This document shows positions 24,209 through 33,079 of a stretch of DNA of 64,000 bases, one piece after another; the first letter of the stretch is position 1, and every line of letters starts with the position of its first letter. Position numbers and translations under genes: made by a program. Origin of the DNA: an uncultured candidate division WPS-2 bacterium (GTDB taxonomy: Bacteria; Vulcanimicrobiota; Vulcanimicrobiia; Vulcanimicrobiales; Vulcanimicrobiaceae); the NCBI GenBank assembly GCA_937927945.1, contig CALEYW010000099.1:1-64000 (forward strand). Direction: 5' to 3'. The notes beneath the pieces were generated by a model that was not told the origin of the DNA, did not search any database, and was given only the letters and a program-made list of their open reading frames with translations.

Positions 24209-25651
24209 TCAAGAAAGCGCGCGCGTGAGTCGCTGGGCGGCTTGCAGCAACGCGGCATCGTCGAGATCGCCGAACGACAGGCGTAGCGCCGCTGGGCCGC
24301 TACGGGTTGGATAGAACGGATCGGCGGGCATCACCAGGACACCTTCGCGGGCACATGCCTCGAATGCCGCCTGAGTCGAGAGACGAGGCGGGAGCCGCAG
24401 CCACACGTTCGTCCCCGCCTGGGGCGGACGGATGTCGGCCCAGGGCAGCCCAACCGTCAGCGCGTCGACGAAGAGATCGCGGCGGTGACGGTACAGCGCA
24501 CGCGCGGCTTTGAGGTGACGCGGATACGCCGGCGTACGGAGGTAGCGCCAGAGCGCGCGCTGCGTCAGCGTCGAGGTGAACGAGTCGGTGCGCACCTTCG
24601 CGGCCTCGATCGAGTCGCGCATCGCGCCCTTCACGCGCAAATAGCCGATGCGCAGGGCCGGAAAGATCGACTTGGAGAGCGACTCCATCATCACGACGCG
24701 GCCGTCGGCGTCGTAGGCGGCGAGCGGCGGCGGCGCCGGCCCATCGTACGCAAGCGTCCAGCCGGTCTGGTCTTCGAGCACGACGACGTCGTAGCGCCGC
24801 GCCAGCTCGACGATCGCTTTGCCGCGCCGCGCCGGGAGCACGGCGCCGGTCGGATTCTCGGCGATCGGGCAGATGGCGAACAAGCGCGGCCGGTATTCGG
24901 CGAAAACGCGTTCGACGTCGTCGATCCGCACGCCGTCGGCGTCGCTGCGCACTTCGACGTAGCTCGCACCGCGCGCGTCGAACACGCCGAGCGTGCCGGG
25001 ATAGGTCGGCGACTCCGAGGCCACGACGGCGCGCTCCGCCAGCAGCACCGAGGCGATCAGATCCGCCGCCTGCTGCGCCCCGGAGGTCACGATGATCTCC
25101 TCGGCCCGCGCATCGCAGCCTCGCGCTACCAAGCCTTCCGCCAGCGTCGCGCACAAGTCGGGGTCGCCGGTGTTCGCGCGGTACTGCATCGCTTCGGGCG
25201 GATCTTCGGCGAACGTGCGCTGCATCGCGCGCGCGAATTCGGCCATCGGAAACGTTTCGGGAGCCGGATGCGCGGAGGCCAGCGAGATCACGCCGGGGGC
25301 GCGCGCCTGCGCGAGGCGATCCATCACGCCCTCCATCCGCTCGCCGCGCGCGAACCGCCCGAGCGATGGTTCCCACGTGCGCGCGAAGGGCGTCTCGTGC
25401 TCCGCCGGCGGGGCCGCGACGAACGTGCCGCGGCCGACTCGCGAGACGACGCGCCCCCGCGCCGCCAGCATCTCGTACGCCTGCGATACCGTCACCAGCG
25501 CGACGTCGAGATCGCGCGCGAGCGTCCGGATCGGCGGCAGCCGTTCGTCTGCCGGAAGCGTGCCGGACTCGATCGCCGCGGTCAGCGCATCGGCGATCTG
25601 CACGTACAACGGCCGCGGATCGCGCTTGTCGAGCGCGATCGCGACCTTCAT
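24209..25651 (-). CDS. MocR/PdxR-type GntR-aminotransferase regulator
   Basis: A 480-residue fusion. The N-terminal GntR winged helix covers about 12-80 (PLYVQIADALTAAIESGTLP, PIRTLARDLDVALVTVSQAY), and a fold-type-I aminotransferase domain covers about 110-475. The PLP-lysine is in SLSKSIFPALRIGYL. The motif usually written EDDYD reads LEDQTGW here. ATG 25651 overlaps the response-regulator stop (ATGA). MocR proteins regulate vitamin B6, amino-acid or osmolyte genes by sensing PLP or an amino acid. Alternatively it may act as an aminotransferase. Confidence 0.88.
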   Translation of the reverse strand: MKVAIALDKRDPRPLYVQIADALTAAIESGTLPADERLPPIRTLARDLDVALVTVSQAYEMLAARGRVVSRVGRGTFVAAPPAEHETPFARTWEPSLGRFARGERMEGVMDRLAQARAPGVISLASAHPAPETFPMAEFARAMQRTFAEDPPEAMQYRANTGDPDLCATLAEGLVARGCDARAEEIIVTSGAQQAADLIASVLLAERAVVASESPTYPGTLGVFDARGASYVEVRSDADGVRIDDVERVFAEYRPRLFAICPIAENPTGAVLPARRGKAIVELARRYDVVVLEDQTGWTLAYDGPAPPPLAAYDADGRVVMMESLSKSIFPALRIGYLRVKGAMRDSIEAAKVRTDSFTSTLTQRALWRYLRTPAYPRHLKAARALYRHRRDLFVDALTVGLPWADIRPPQAGTNVWLRLPPRLSTQAAFEACAREGVLVMPADPFYPTRSGPAALRLSFGDLDDAALLQAAQRLTRALS

Positions 25652-26334
25652 CGCTCGTCTAGCCGGTATCCGATGCCCCGCACGCTGCTGATGTTGAGCG
25701 TTGCCGCGACTTCGTTGAGCTTCTTGCGCAGCGCCGCGACGTGGACGTCGACGACGCGAGTGGGCACGCCCGAGACGTCGTTCCAGACGCGTTCGAGGAT
25801 CTGCGCGCGGGTCAGCAGCTTGCCGACGTTCTCGGCGAGATACCATAGCAGACGGAACTCGAGCGCGGTCAGCGTGACGCTCTTGCCGCCGTTCTCGAGC
25901 GTGTGAAAATCGCGCACCATCGTCGCGCCGCCGGTCTGCAGCCGGCCTTCCTGTTCGGTCTTGCGCGAGCGTTCGCGGCGGCGCAGAAACGACTGCACGC
26001 GCGCCACGAGCTCGTTGGGCGAAAACGGTTTGCGGATGTAGTCGTCGGCCCCGAGACCCAGGCCCTTGAGCACGTCGTTCTCGCTCGAATGCGCGCTGAC
26101 CATCAGGATGAAGGCATCGGACGAGTTCGCCAGCGACGTGCAGACGTCGAGCCCGGAGATGTCGGGAAGCTCGACGTCGAGCAGGACGACCGCCGGCTTG
26201 AAGGCGGGCTCCGCTTCGAGCCCGGCCGATCCGGTGTTGGCGATACGCACTTCGTAGCCGGCGCGCTCCAGGATCACTTTTTCGAAGGCGGCGACGTCGG
26301 CGTCGTCCTCGATGATCAGGATCCGTTCCGACAT
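25648..26334 (-). CDS. OmpR/PhoB-family response regulator (orphan)
   Basis: A 228-residue regulator. The receiver domain has acidic residues in ILIIEDDADV, phospho-acceptor Asp53 in VLLDVELPD, Thr/Ser in LMVSAHSS and Lys in YIRKPF. The C-terminal winged helix covers about 130-228 (LTALEFRLLWYLAENVGKLL, TRVVDVHVAALRKKL, VRGIGYRL). ATG 26334 shares a base with the malic enzyme stop. No histidine kinase is encoded nearby, which is odd because OmpR-type regulators usually pair with one. It may respond to acetyl phosphate or a distant kinase. Confidence 0.92.
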   Translation of the reverse strand: MSERILIIEDDADVAAFEKVILERAGYEVRIANTGSAGLEAEPAFKPAVVLLDVELPDISGLDVCTSLANSSDAFILMVSAHSSENDVLKGLGLGADDYIRKPFSPNELVARVQSFLRRRERSRKTEQEGRLQTGGATMVRDFHTLENGGKSVTLTALEFRLLWYLAENVGKLLTRAQILERVWNDVSGVPTRVVDVHVAALRKKLNEVAATLNISSVRGIGYRLDER

Positions 26335-27785
26335 CAACGCGTTCTCGCTGGTTCCACGGCTGCCTCATCGTCCGGCATCAGCAGTTCGCGCCTGGCGACG
26401 CCGTCATCGATTGCGGCCTGCGTGACCGCGCGCGCGACGGCATCGACGACGCGCGTATCGAACACGCTGGGGATCACGTACTCGGCGCTGCGCTCGTCGC
26501 CCACGATCCCGGCGATCGCGCGCGCCGCGGCGAGCTTCATCCCTTCGGTGATCCGTCGCGCCCGGCAGTCGAGCGCGCCACGGAAGATTCCGGGGAACGC
26601 GAGCAGGTTGTTGATCTGGTTCGGGAAGTCGCTGCGGCCGGTGCCGATGACCGCGACGTGCGGCGCCGCGACGTCCGGCATGATCTCCGGCGTCGGGTTC
26701 GCCATCGCGAAGACGATCGGATCGCGCGCCATCGTCGAGAGCCATTCGGGCTGGAGAATTCCGGGCGCGCTCACGCCGATGAACACATCGGCGCCTTTGA
26801 GGACGTCCTGCAGCGAGCCGCGGCGATTCTCGCGGTTGGTGTGCTCGGCGAGCCACGTCCAGTGCGAGTTGGAGTAGTCCTGATCGCGGCTGAGCGCGCC
26901 CTCGCGGTCGACCGCGATCACGTCGCGCACGCCGGCGGCGAGCAGCATCTTGATCGTCGCGGTGCCGGCGGCACCGCTGCCGGTCAGGACGATCGTCAGA
27001 TCTTCCATGCGCTTGCCGACGACGGCCGCCGCGTTCATCAACGCCGCGAGGATGACGACCGCCGTGCCGTGCTGATCGTCGTGCATGACGGGAATGTCCA
27101 ACTCTTCGACCAGCCGGCGCTCGACTTCGAAGCAGCGCGGCGCGCTGATGTCTTCCAGGTTGATCCCACCGAAGATCGGCGCGATCAACTTCGCCGTACG
27201 CACGATCTCGTCGACGCTCTTCGTGTCCAGGCAGATGGGGAACGCGTCGATGTCGGCGAATTGTTTGAAGAGCATGCACTTGCCCTCCATCACCGGCGCT
27301 GCGCCGTAGGGGCCGATGTCGCCTAGACCCAGCACCGCGGTGCCGTCGGTGAGGACGCACACGGTGTTGCGCTTGATCGTGAGCGCGTACGCCTTTGCAG
27401 GATCCTTGGCGATCGCGCTCGAGACGCGTGCGACGCCCGGCGTGTACACCGTCGAGAGATCCTGGCGCGTCTTGACCGGGCGCGTGATCCCGGTGCGGAT
27501 CTTGCCGCCCAGGTGGGCAAGGAAGGTCGCGTCGGAGACGTTGAGGATGCGGACCCCGTCGAGGCGCTCGATCGCATGCCGCACCTCATCGCCCACCGCC
27601 TCGCTGCGGACCTCGACGGTGACGTCCCGGACGATCGTCGTTTTTCCGACGGTACGCGTGTCGACCGCGCCGACTATGCCCCCGGCGTCGCCGATCGCCG
27701 AAGCGAGAATACCAAAGGACCCCGGGGTGTTCGGGGTCTCCAAGCGCATGACGAGCTGCGTGCCGATCGAAGGTGCGTTGGCCAT
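26334..27785 (-). CDS. NAD(P)-dependent malic enzyme with N-terminal ACT domain
   Basis: A 483-residue enzyme that oxidatively decarboxylates malate to pyruvate. Residues about 8-88 are an ACT regulatory domain (LVMRLETPNTPGSFGILASA). The malic N-terminal domain follows (VKTRQDLSTVYTPGVARVSS, VLGLGDIGPYGAAPVMEGK, PVMHDDQHGTAVV), then a Rossmann NAD-binding domain (TIVLTGSGAAGTATIKML). It belongs to the short bacterial ACT-malic subgroup. ATG 27785 is chosen because the ACT domain begins at once; no strong ribosome site is seen. It heads a run of nine tightly packed genes. Confidence 0.93.
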   Translation of the reverse strand: MANAPSIGTQLVMRLETPNTPGSFGILASAIGDAGGIVGAVDTRTVGKTTIVRDVTVEVRSEAVGDEVRHAIERLDGVRILNVSDATFLAHLGGKIRTGITRPVKTRQDLSTVYTPGVARVSSAIAKDPAKAYALTIKRNTVCVLTDGTAVLGLGDIGPYGAAPVMEGKCMLFKQFADIDAFPICLDTKSVDEIVRTAKLIAPIFGGINLEDISAPRCFEVERRLVEELDIPVMHDDQHGTAVVILAALMNAAAVVGKRMEDLTIVLTGSGAAGTATIKMLLAAGVRDVIAVDREGALSRDQDYSNSHWTWLAEHTNRENRRGSLQDVLKGADVFIGVSAPGILQPEWLSTMARDPIVFAMANPTPEIMPDVAAPHVAVIGTGRSDFPNQINNLLAFPGIFRGALDCRARRITEGMKLAAARAIAGIVGDERSAEYVIPSVFDTRVVDAVARAVTQAAIDDGVARRELLMPDDEAAVEPARTR

Positions 27786-27920
27786 CGAAGGTCGGGTACG
27801 GTATCCCAACGCGGGTGTCCTATTGAGTTCGCACGGTCCGAACGTATGGCGGCTCGGAAAGCGTCCCGACTGGGCGCTCGGCCGTCGACGATTCCGCTCC
27901 TTTCAGGGCATCCTAAAGAT

Positions 27921-28892
27921 ATGAGCCCGCTCACCGCGGCCGGCGTCGGTGCCCTCGTCACGCTCGCCATCGTCGCGGTCGCCACCGGCCCCGCCTTGCG
28001 CCGCCGCCGGGAGGCGGGCGAAGCGGCAGCCGCCGCCCTTATCGGGGCCGTCATCGCGACGGCCGACTTTGAAGGCGTCCTGGCGGGCGTTTGGCTGGTC
28101 GTCGGGCTCGCCGGCGCGGCGCGGTTCGCCCAGACGATCGTCGGCGCGACCCGCGACCGGCCGGCCCGGCTCTGGGCGGCGCTCGAGCGCGAGAGCGCGG
28201 CCAAGGGCCGCTTTCTGCCCCGAACGCTGGTCGATCGCCTGGGCCGCACGTCGCTCGCCGACGTCACGCTCGGCGATCGTGCCACCGAGCAGATGACCGT
28301 ACTGTTCGCCGACATCCGTGATTCGACCGCGCTGACCGAGACGCTCTCCTCCGAGGAGGCGTTCGTCCTGATCGCGGGCTTCTTCGCCCGTTCCGCGCGC
28401 GTCATCCGCGAACATCGCGGCAGCGTCGACAAGTATCTGGGCGACGGCTACATGGCGCTCTTTCCGCGCAACGTCGAGGACGCGCTCGATGCGGCGCTGG
28501 CGCTCCAGGCGGCCGTGCGCGATCTCAACAGTGAAACGACCGGGCCGCTCATCGAGGTCGGGGTCGGCCTGCACACCGGGCCCGTCACCTTCGGGGCCGT
28601 CGGCGACGCGCTGCACATCGACACGACCGTCGTCTCCGACACCGTCAACACCGCGAAGCGGGTGGAAGGCCTCTCGAAGCGGATGGACGTGCCGGTCGTC
28701 GCAACCCACGACGTGATCCGCGCGGTGCGCGATGCCGACCGGTATCGGATGCGCTCGCTGGGCCCGCAGCCGGTGCGCGGGAAGCGCGAACCGGTCGAAG
28801 TGTACGCGGTCGAGGCCGTCCCGACGGTCCGGCGCGTGCCGACCGTGCGTTCCGGTTCCGCCCCCGCAAACCGGTCCTCCCTCTCACCCTGA
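27921..28892 (+). CDS. class III adenylate/guanylate cyclase with N-terminal membrane helices
   Basis: A 323-residue protein. Two hydrophobic segments at the N-terminus (LTAAGVGALVTLAIVAVATG and VLAGVWLVVGLAGAARFAQ) are followed by a class III cyclase domain (about 125-300). VLFADIRDSTALTE supplies the first metal Asp, KYLGDGYMALFP the GDG loop, and VGVGLHTGPVTFGAVG plus SDTVNTAKRVEGL the transition-state region. It makes a cyclic nucleotide, probably cAMP. It is divergent from the malic enzyme run, and the Shine-Dalgarno site is weak. Confidence 0.88.
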   Translation: MSPLTAAGVGALVTLAIVAVATGPALRRRREAGEAAAAALIGAVIATADFEGVLAGVWLVVGLAGAARFAQTIVGATRDRPARLWAALERESAAKGRFLPRTLVDRLGRTSLADVTLGDRATEQMTVLFADIRDSTALTETLSSEEAFVLIAGFFARSARVIREHRGSVDKYLGDGYMALFPRNVEDALDAALALQAAVRDLNSETTGPLIEVGVGLHTGPVTFGAVGDALHIDTTVVSDTVNTAKRVEGLSKRMDVPVVATHDVIRAVRDADRYRMRSLGPQPVRGKREPVEVYAVEAVPTVRRVPTVRSGSAPANRSSLSP

Positions 28893-28901
28893 TCGTTTCC
28901 A

Positions 28902-28923
28902 GTCAACCTGAGCTTGTCGAAGG
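28902..28923. repeat. copy of the widespread CCTGAGCTTGTCGAAGG repeat motif
   Basis: Between the cyclase and the lyase gene, GTCAACCTGAGCTTGTCGAAG reads as the short motif CCTGAGCTTGTCGAAGG, which recurs between genes in many unrelated bacterial genomes. Only one copy is present here. It contains a weak internal dyad (CTTCGACAAGCTC on the other strand). Its function is not established. Confidence 0.5.
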
Positions 28924-28942
28924 GGCGTCGAAGGCGCCGGGC

Positions 28943-30019
28943 GTGATCGAACAAGAACGCCCGATGCGCTTCCTCTCTCGCCGCGGCACGCGCGATGCGG
29001 CCGGCGAGCTGCGCCGCTTGAGCGATGCGCTCGCTGCGGACACCGAACCGGACTCCTACGGCGAAGGCGCCGTCATCAAGGAACTCGAGCACGAGGTCGC
29101 GGCGGTGCTGGGGAAGGAAGCCGCGATTTTCTCGATCAGCGGCAAGGCGGCGCAACTCTCGGCGTTGCGCGTGCACGCCGACCGGCGCGGCCGCGCGCTC
29201 GTCGCGGCGCACCCGCGCTCGCACATCGTCGAGGACGAAAAGGACGCCATCGGAGCGCTCTACGGCTTGCGCGTCGCGCGCGTCGGCGCGCTCGCGACGC
29301 CCTTCAGCGCCGCCGACGTCAGCGCGGTGCGCGAACCGCTCGCCGCAGTGGTCGTCGAACTCCCGCTCCGCCGAGCGGGTTTTCTGTCGCCGCCCTGGGA
29401 TGAACTCGTGGCAATCGGCGATGCGACCAGACGCCTCGGCGCGGCGTTTCATCTCGACGGTGCACGGCTCTGGGAAGCGGCGCCCGGCTACGGCCGTTCG
29501 CCGGCAGCGATCGCCGCGCTCGCCGACACGGTGTACGTGTCGTTCTATAAGGGATTGCACGGGCTCGCGGGAGCGGCGCTCGCCGGCGACGCCGAGACGA
29601 TCGCCGCTGCGCGCGTGTGGATCGAGCGCGCCGGCGCGATCCCGTATCGCGCCTACCCGTATGCCGTCGCCGCGCGCGAGGGTCTGCGCCGCGAGCTACC
29701 GCGCATGGCGGAATACCACGCGCGCGCCGTGCTGATCGCGGCCGCGCTGCGCGACGTCCCCGGGATGGGCATCAGCGCCGACCCGCCGGGGTGCAACGCG
29801 TTCGCGGTGTTCCTCCGGGGAGACCGCACCGCGCTCGTCGCGGCGCGCGACGCGATCGAGGCGTCGCACGGAATCCAGCTCTTCGGGCCGAACCTCGCGG
29901 CCACGGCCGACCCGCGCGTCTGGTCGTTCGAACTCGCCGTCGGTGCGGACACGCTCGCAATCGACGTCGCAGAGATCCGCGACGCGTTCGCCGACCTGGT
30001 CGCACAAACCTCAGCGTGA
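28943..30019 (+). CDS. threonine aldolase-like PLP beta-eliminating lyase
   Basis: A 358-residue fold-type-I PLP enzyme of the threonine aldolase/beta-eliminating lyase family. It has a Gly/Ser-rich N-terminal substrate loop (DSYGEGAVIKELEHEVAAVL), AIFSISGKAAQLSALR, AAFHLDGARLWEAAP with the PLP Asp, and VSFYKGLHGLAG with the Schiff-base Lys near residue 203. It should cleave beta-hydroxy amino acids to glycine and an aldehyde. The start is GTG 28943 or ATG 28964, neither with a strong site. Its 3' end overlaps the convergent esterase by nine bases. Confidence 0.87.
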   Translation: MIEQERPMRFLSRRGTRDAAGELRRLSDALAADTEPDSYGEGAVIKELEHEVAAVLGKEAAIFSISGKAAQLSALRVHADRRGRALVAAHPRSHIVEDEKDAIGALYGLRVARVGALATPFSAADVSAVREPLAAVVVELPLRRAGFLSPPWDELVAIGDATRRLGAAFHLDGARLWEAAPGYGRSPAAIAALADTVYVSFYKGLHGLAGAALAGDAETIAAARVWIERAGAIPYRAYPYAVAAREGLRRELPRMAEYHARAVLIAAALRDVPGMGISADPPGCNAFAVFLRGDRTALVAARDAIEASHGIQLFGPNLAATADPRVWSFELAVGADTLAIDVAEIRDAFADLVAQTSA

Positions 30020-30964
30020 CAACGTCGGCTCGACCGCGAGCGCTTCGCCGATCGTGCGGGCGGCGGCGACGACGGCTTCTCGGCCTTGCGGGAAGAGACC
30101 GGTGAACGAGAAGAACGCGTGGATCATGCCGTCATAGACGCGCAGTTCGACCGGCACGCCGTCCGCGCGCAGGCGTTGCGCGTACGCGACGCCTTCACTG
30201 TAGAGCGGATCGCATTCCGCCAGCACGATCGTCGCGGGGGGCAGGCCGCGCAGCGTCGCTGCCTTCGCGGCCAGCACGTAGGGCTGTTCGGCGATCTCCG
30301 GTTGTTGCACGTAGGCGTTCCAGTAGAACGCCATGCGTTCGCCGGTGAGGAAGTGGCCCTCCGAGTACGCTCTGTAGGATTCGCTCTCGACGTCGTTCGA
30401 GACAGCCGGATAGACCAGCAGCTGGTGCGCGATCGCCGGTCCGTTGGTGTCGCGCGCCTTCAGCGTGACGTTCGCAGCCAGGCCGCCGCCGGCACTGTCG
30501 CCGCCGATCGCGATGCGCGTGCCGTCCGCGCCGAACTCCGCCGCGTGTGTAGCGAGCCAGACGAACGCCGCGTACGAATCCTCGAACGGCGCCGGCGCCG
30601 GGAACTCCGGCGCAAGGCGATAGTCGACCGACGCGACGACGCAGCCGCTCTCCTGCGTCAGCAAGCGGCACACCGCGTCGTAACTGTTGCGGCTGCCGCA
30701 CACGTATCCGCCGCCGTGGATGAAGACGAAGAGCGCAAGCGCGCCGTTCGTGCCGAGCGGGGTGTAGATGCGGATCGGAATCGGACCGCGCGGGCCGGGC
30801 GCCTGAACGTCCTGGACGTGGCCGACGTCGACCGGCGGGCCCGCCAGCCGCGCGAACGTGTCCTCGAAGAGCGCGCGGGCGTCGGCCAGCGGCATCGTTT
30901 CGATCGGCGGCCGCTTCAGCGCGGCGACCTGGTCGAGAAAGGCGCGAGCGGTCGGATCCAGCAT
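30011..30964 (-). CDS. alpha/beta hydrolase of the hormone-sensitive-lipase type (acetyl esterase)
   Basis: A 317-residue cytoplasmic esterase of family IV. It has the oxyanion motif FIHGGGYVCGS, the nucleophile elbow IAIGGDSAGGGLAANV, the acidic residue in LAECDPLYSEG and the catalytic His in DGMIHAFFSF. It hydrolyses short-chain acyl esters. It is the last gene of the long minus-strand run beginning at 41287, 43 bases after its neighbour, and converges with the lyase gene with overlapping stops. Confidence 0.92.
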   Translation of the reverse strand: MLDPTARAFLDQVAALKRPPIETMPLADARALFEDTFARLAGPPVDVGHVQDVQAPGPRGPIPIRIYTPLGTNGALALFVFIHGGGYVCGSRNSYDAVCRLLTQESGCVVASVDYRLAPEFPAPAPFEDSYAAFVWLATHAAEFGADGTRIAIGGDSAGGGLAANVTLKARDTNGPAIAHQLLVYPAVSNDVESESYRAYSEGHFLTGERMAFYWNAYVQQPEIAEQPYVLAAKAATLRGLPPATIVLAECDPLYSEGVAYAQRLRADGVPVELRVYDGMIHAFFSFTGLFPQGREAVVAAARTIGEALAVEPTLSR

Positions 30965-31007
30965 GGAGCGTCTGTTCCGCGAAGCTCCACACCTGCTCCC
31001 GCCGCGG

Positions 31008-31736
31008 TCAGCGCGGCGGTTCCCGCAGGCCGCTCTCGACCGGCGGCATGCCGAGGCGCATCGCGAGCGGGTCGCCTCCGGTCTCCGGCGTCACCTGCTC
31101 AAAGCTGATGCTCGCCTCGTCATAGGCGCGGCGCGCCTTGTAGCGGATTGGAAGCTCGGCGCGCTCCGTGGCGATGTACTGCGCGTCGCCGATCGTTCGA
31201 AACCCGATCGTCCACGGGGTCGACGCGAGCGGTTCGTCGATGAAGTTTCCCGAGACGCGCGCTTTTCGCGTAACGTACGAGTCGACGTCGACCCACAGGT
31301 CGCGCAGCCGGTTTCGGCCGGGATCGCGCAGCGGCGCCAGCCGGAGGTGATAGGCTGCGTGCTCGTCGAGCGATTCTCGTCCGAGCAGCGTCACGGCATA
31401 GACCGCGCTCCGCGTTGCCGTCGCACCGATCACCTGCAATCCCGATCCCGTCGCAGACGGGGGCGCTTGCGCCGGCGGTTTTGCTGCGCGAACCAGTCCG
31501 AAGGCATAGGGCGGATCGAGAAACGGCACGCCGAGCTCGTCGGTCACCTCCGGCGGCGGCGGCCGAAGCGACGGCGTCAACAAGCTTTCGCTTCCGCCTA
31601 TGCTTATCGACAGGCTCAGCCGCACGTCGATGCCGCGCGGGACGTACGGATTCGCCGTCTCTTCTTCGCTGAAGCGCCGCACCACGAGCCGGTTTTCGGA
31701 CGGGGTCGGCGCCGCGGCATCGGCCGCCGGCGTCAA
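31008..31736 (-). CDS. hypothetical protein, possibly LolA-like beta protein
   Basis: A protein of about 242 residues whose TTG start overlaps the PmbA stop (TTGA, 31733-31736). GGGAG lies directly against it, so the start is uncertain. The N-terminal third is Pro/Ser-rich. The C-terminal half (AYHLRLAPLRDPGRNRLRDL, VDVDSYVTRKARVSGNFID, FRTIGDAQYIATE) alternates strands in a way that recalls LolA/LppX-type lipid-binding folds. No signal peptide is visible with this start. Function is unknown, and the coding call rests on frame and operon position. Confidence 0.6.
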   Translation of the reverse strand: MTPAADAAAPTPSENRLVVRRFSEEETANPYVPRGIDVRLSLSISIGGSESLLTPSLRPPPPEVTDELGVPFLDPPYAFGLVRAAKPPAQAPPSATGSGLQVIGATATRSAVYAVTLLGRESLDEHAAYHLRLAPLRDPGRNRLRDLWVDVDSYVTRKARVSGNFIDEPLASTPWTIGFRTIGDAQYIATERAELPIRYKARRAYDEASISFEQVTPETGGDPLAMRLGMPPVESGLREPPR

Positions 31737-33079
31737 CTCCCGCTGACCGTCATCTCGGCGACCCGGAACGACGGCGAGACGATCGTTCCGTCGAAACGCA
31801 GATCGCCGGCGACCGCGTCGATGCCGGCCAGCATCTCGGGGAGCGTCGAAGAGATCGTGAACTCGTCGATCGGATACATCGGCACGCCGTCTTCGATGTA
31901 GATGCCGCGGGCCCCGCGGCTGTAGACGCCGCTGGCATGCTCCGTCGCGAAGCCGATGGTATCCAGTACCAGCACGCCGCGCTCCGTGTTCGCCACCAAA
32001 TCGTCGAGCGTACCGTTCCCGGGAACCAGGAACAGGTTGTTCGCGCCGACGCCGCCCCCGGCCGCGTTTCCGGTCGATGCGATCCCGAGCCGGCGTCCCC
32101 AATAGACATCGCTCAGGTACGTGCGCAGCTCGCCGCCCTCGAACACGACGGTCTCGCGCGTCGGCGTACCCTCGGCGTCGAACGGCGAGGTACCCAACCC
32201 GCCGCGCAGCCGCCCGTCGTCGACGATCGTCACCCGCTCGCTGCCGATCCGCGCGCCGATTCGGTCGGCGAGCCACGAGTTGCCGGTCGCGACGTTGGCG
32301 GCGTTCAGCGCCGAGAACACGTCGGCGATCACCGCCGCTGCGACGTCGCGCTCGAAGATCACCGGCACACGCATGGTCGCCGGCTTGCGCGCGCCGCAGA
32401 GCGCGAGCGCGCGATGCACCGCGTGCAGCGCGACGGCCTGCGCCGCCTCGGCCGTCGCCCAGCCGCGGGCCGCCGTGCCGTAGTTCCCGATGCGTTTCCG
32501 GTCGCCGTCCCGCGCGATCGGCGCCGATGACCGCGAGACGGTCGTTCCCTGGCTGACGCCGCGGAAACCCCGCGTGTTCGCCAGGGCCCACGACGCGATC
32601 GCATCGCCGACCCGCGACGCTTGCGAGTTGGTGATCCGATCGTCGGCCTCGCGGATCGTGCGCTCCATCCCGAGCGCTTCGGCAATCTTCTCCTCGTCGT
32701 CGCGTTCCGCGACGTCCGGCGCGACCGTGAACAAGTCGTGATCGCAGACGCCGTCGTCGGCGAACGCGTCCGGCAGCCCCGCGTGCGGATCTTCGCCGAC
32801 GAATGCCGCCGCCGCGACCACGCGCCGGGCCAGCTCGGCGACGCCGTCACGGCTCGCGTCGGTCGTCGAGAACGCTGCCCGGCGCGTCCCGACGAAGGCG
32901 CGGACCGAGAGCGTGCGCCCGCGCGAGCGCTGCAGTTTGGTCAGTTCCCCACCGCGCGCTTCGCAGGAGAACCGGTCGACGACCGACACCGTCGCCTCCG
33001 CGTCGCTCGCGCCGGCCGCCCGCATCAGCGCGATCGTCTCGTCGGCGAGCGCCAGCGCTTCGTCGCGCACGTCGTTCAT
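31733..33079 (-). CDS. pmbA: PmbA/TldE-type metalloprotease subunit
   Basis: A 448-residue TldD/PmbA superfamily protein: FSCEARGGELTKLQRSRGRT near the N-terminus, RVPVIFERDVAAAVIADVFS, FDAEGTPTRETVVFEGGELR, NLFLVPGNGTLDDLVANTER and GVYSRGARGIYIEDG. It lacks the HExxxH zinc motif that TldD carries, as expected for the PmbA/TldE partner. Its ATG overlaps the tldD stop (ATGA). TldD-TldE complexes are zinc proteases that degrade unfolded peptides and mature some microcins. No precursor peptide is seen nearby. Confidence 0.9.
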   Translation of the reverse strand: MNDVRDEALALADETIALMRAAGASDAEATVSVVDRFSCEARGGELTKLQRSRGRTLSVRAFVGTRRAAFSTTDASRDGVAELARRVVAAAAFVGEDPHAGLPDAFADDGVCDHDLFTVAPDVAERDDEEKIAEALGMERTIREADDRITNSQASRVGDAIASWALANTRGFRGVSQGTTVSRSSAPIARDGDRKRIGNYGTAARGWATAEAAQAVALHAVHRALALCGARKPATMRVPVIFERDVAAAVIADVFSALNAANVATGNSWLADRIGARIGSERVTIVDDGRLRGGLGTSPFDAEGTPTRETVVFEGGELRTYLSDVYWGRRLGIASTGNAAGGGVGANNLFLVPGNGTLDDLVANTERGVLVLDTIGFATEHASGVYSRGARGIYIEDGVPMYPIDEFTISSTLPEMLAGIDAVAGDLRFDGTIVSPSFRVAEMTVSGS

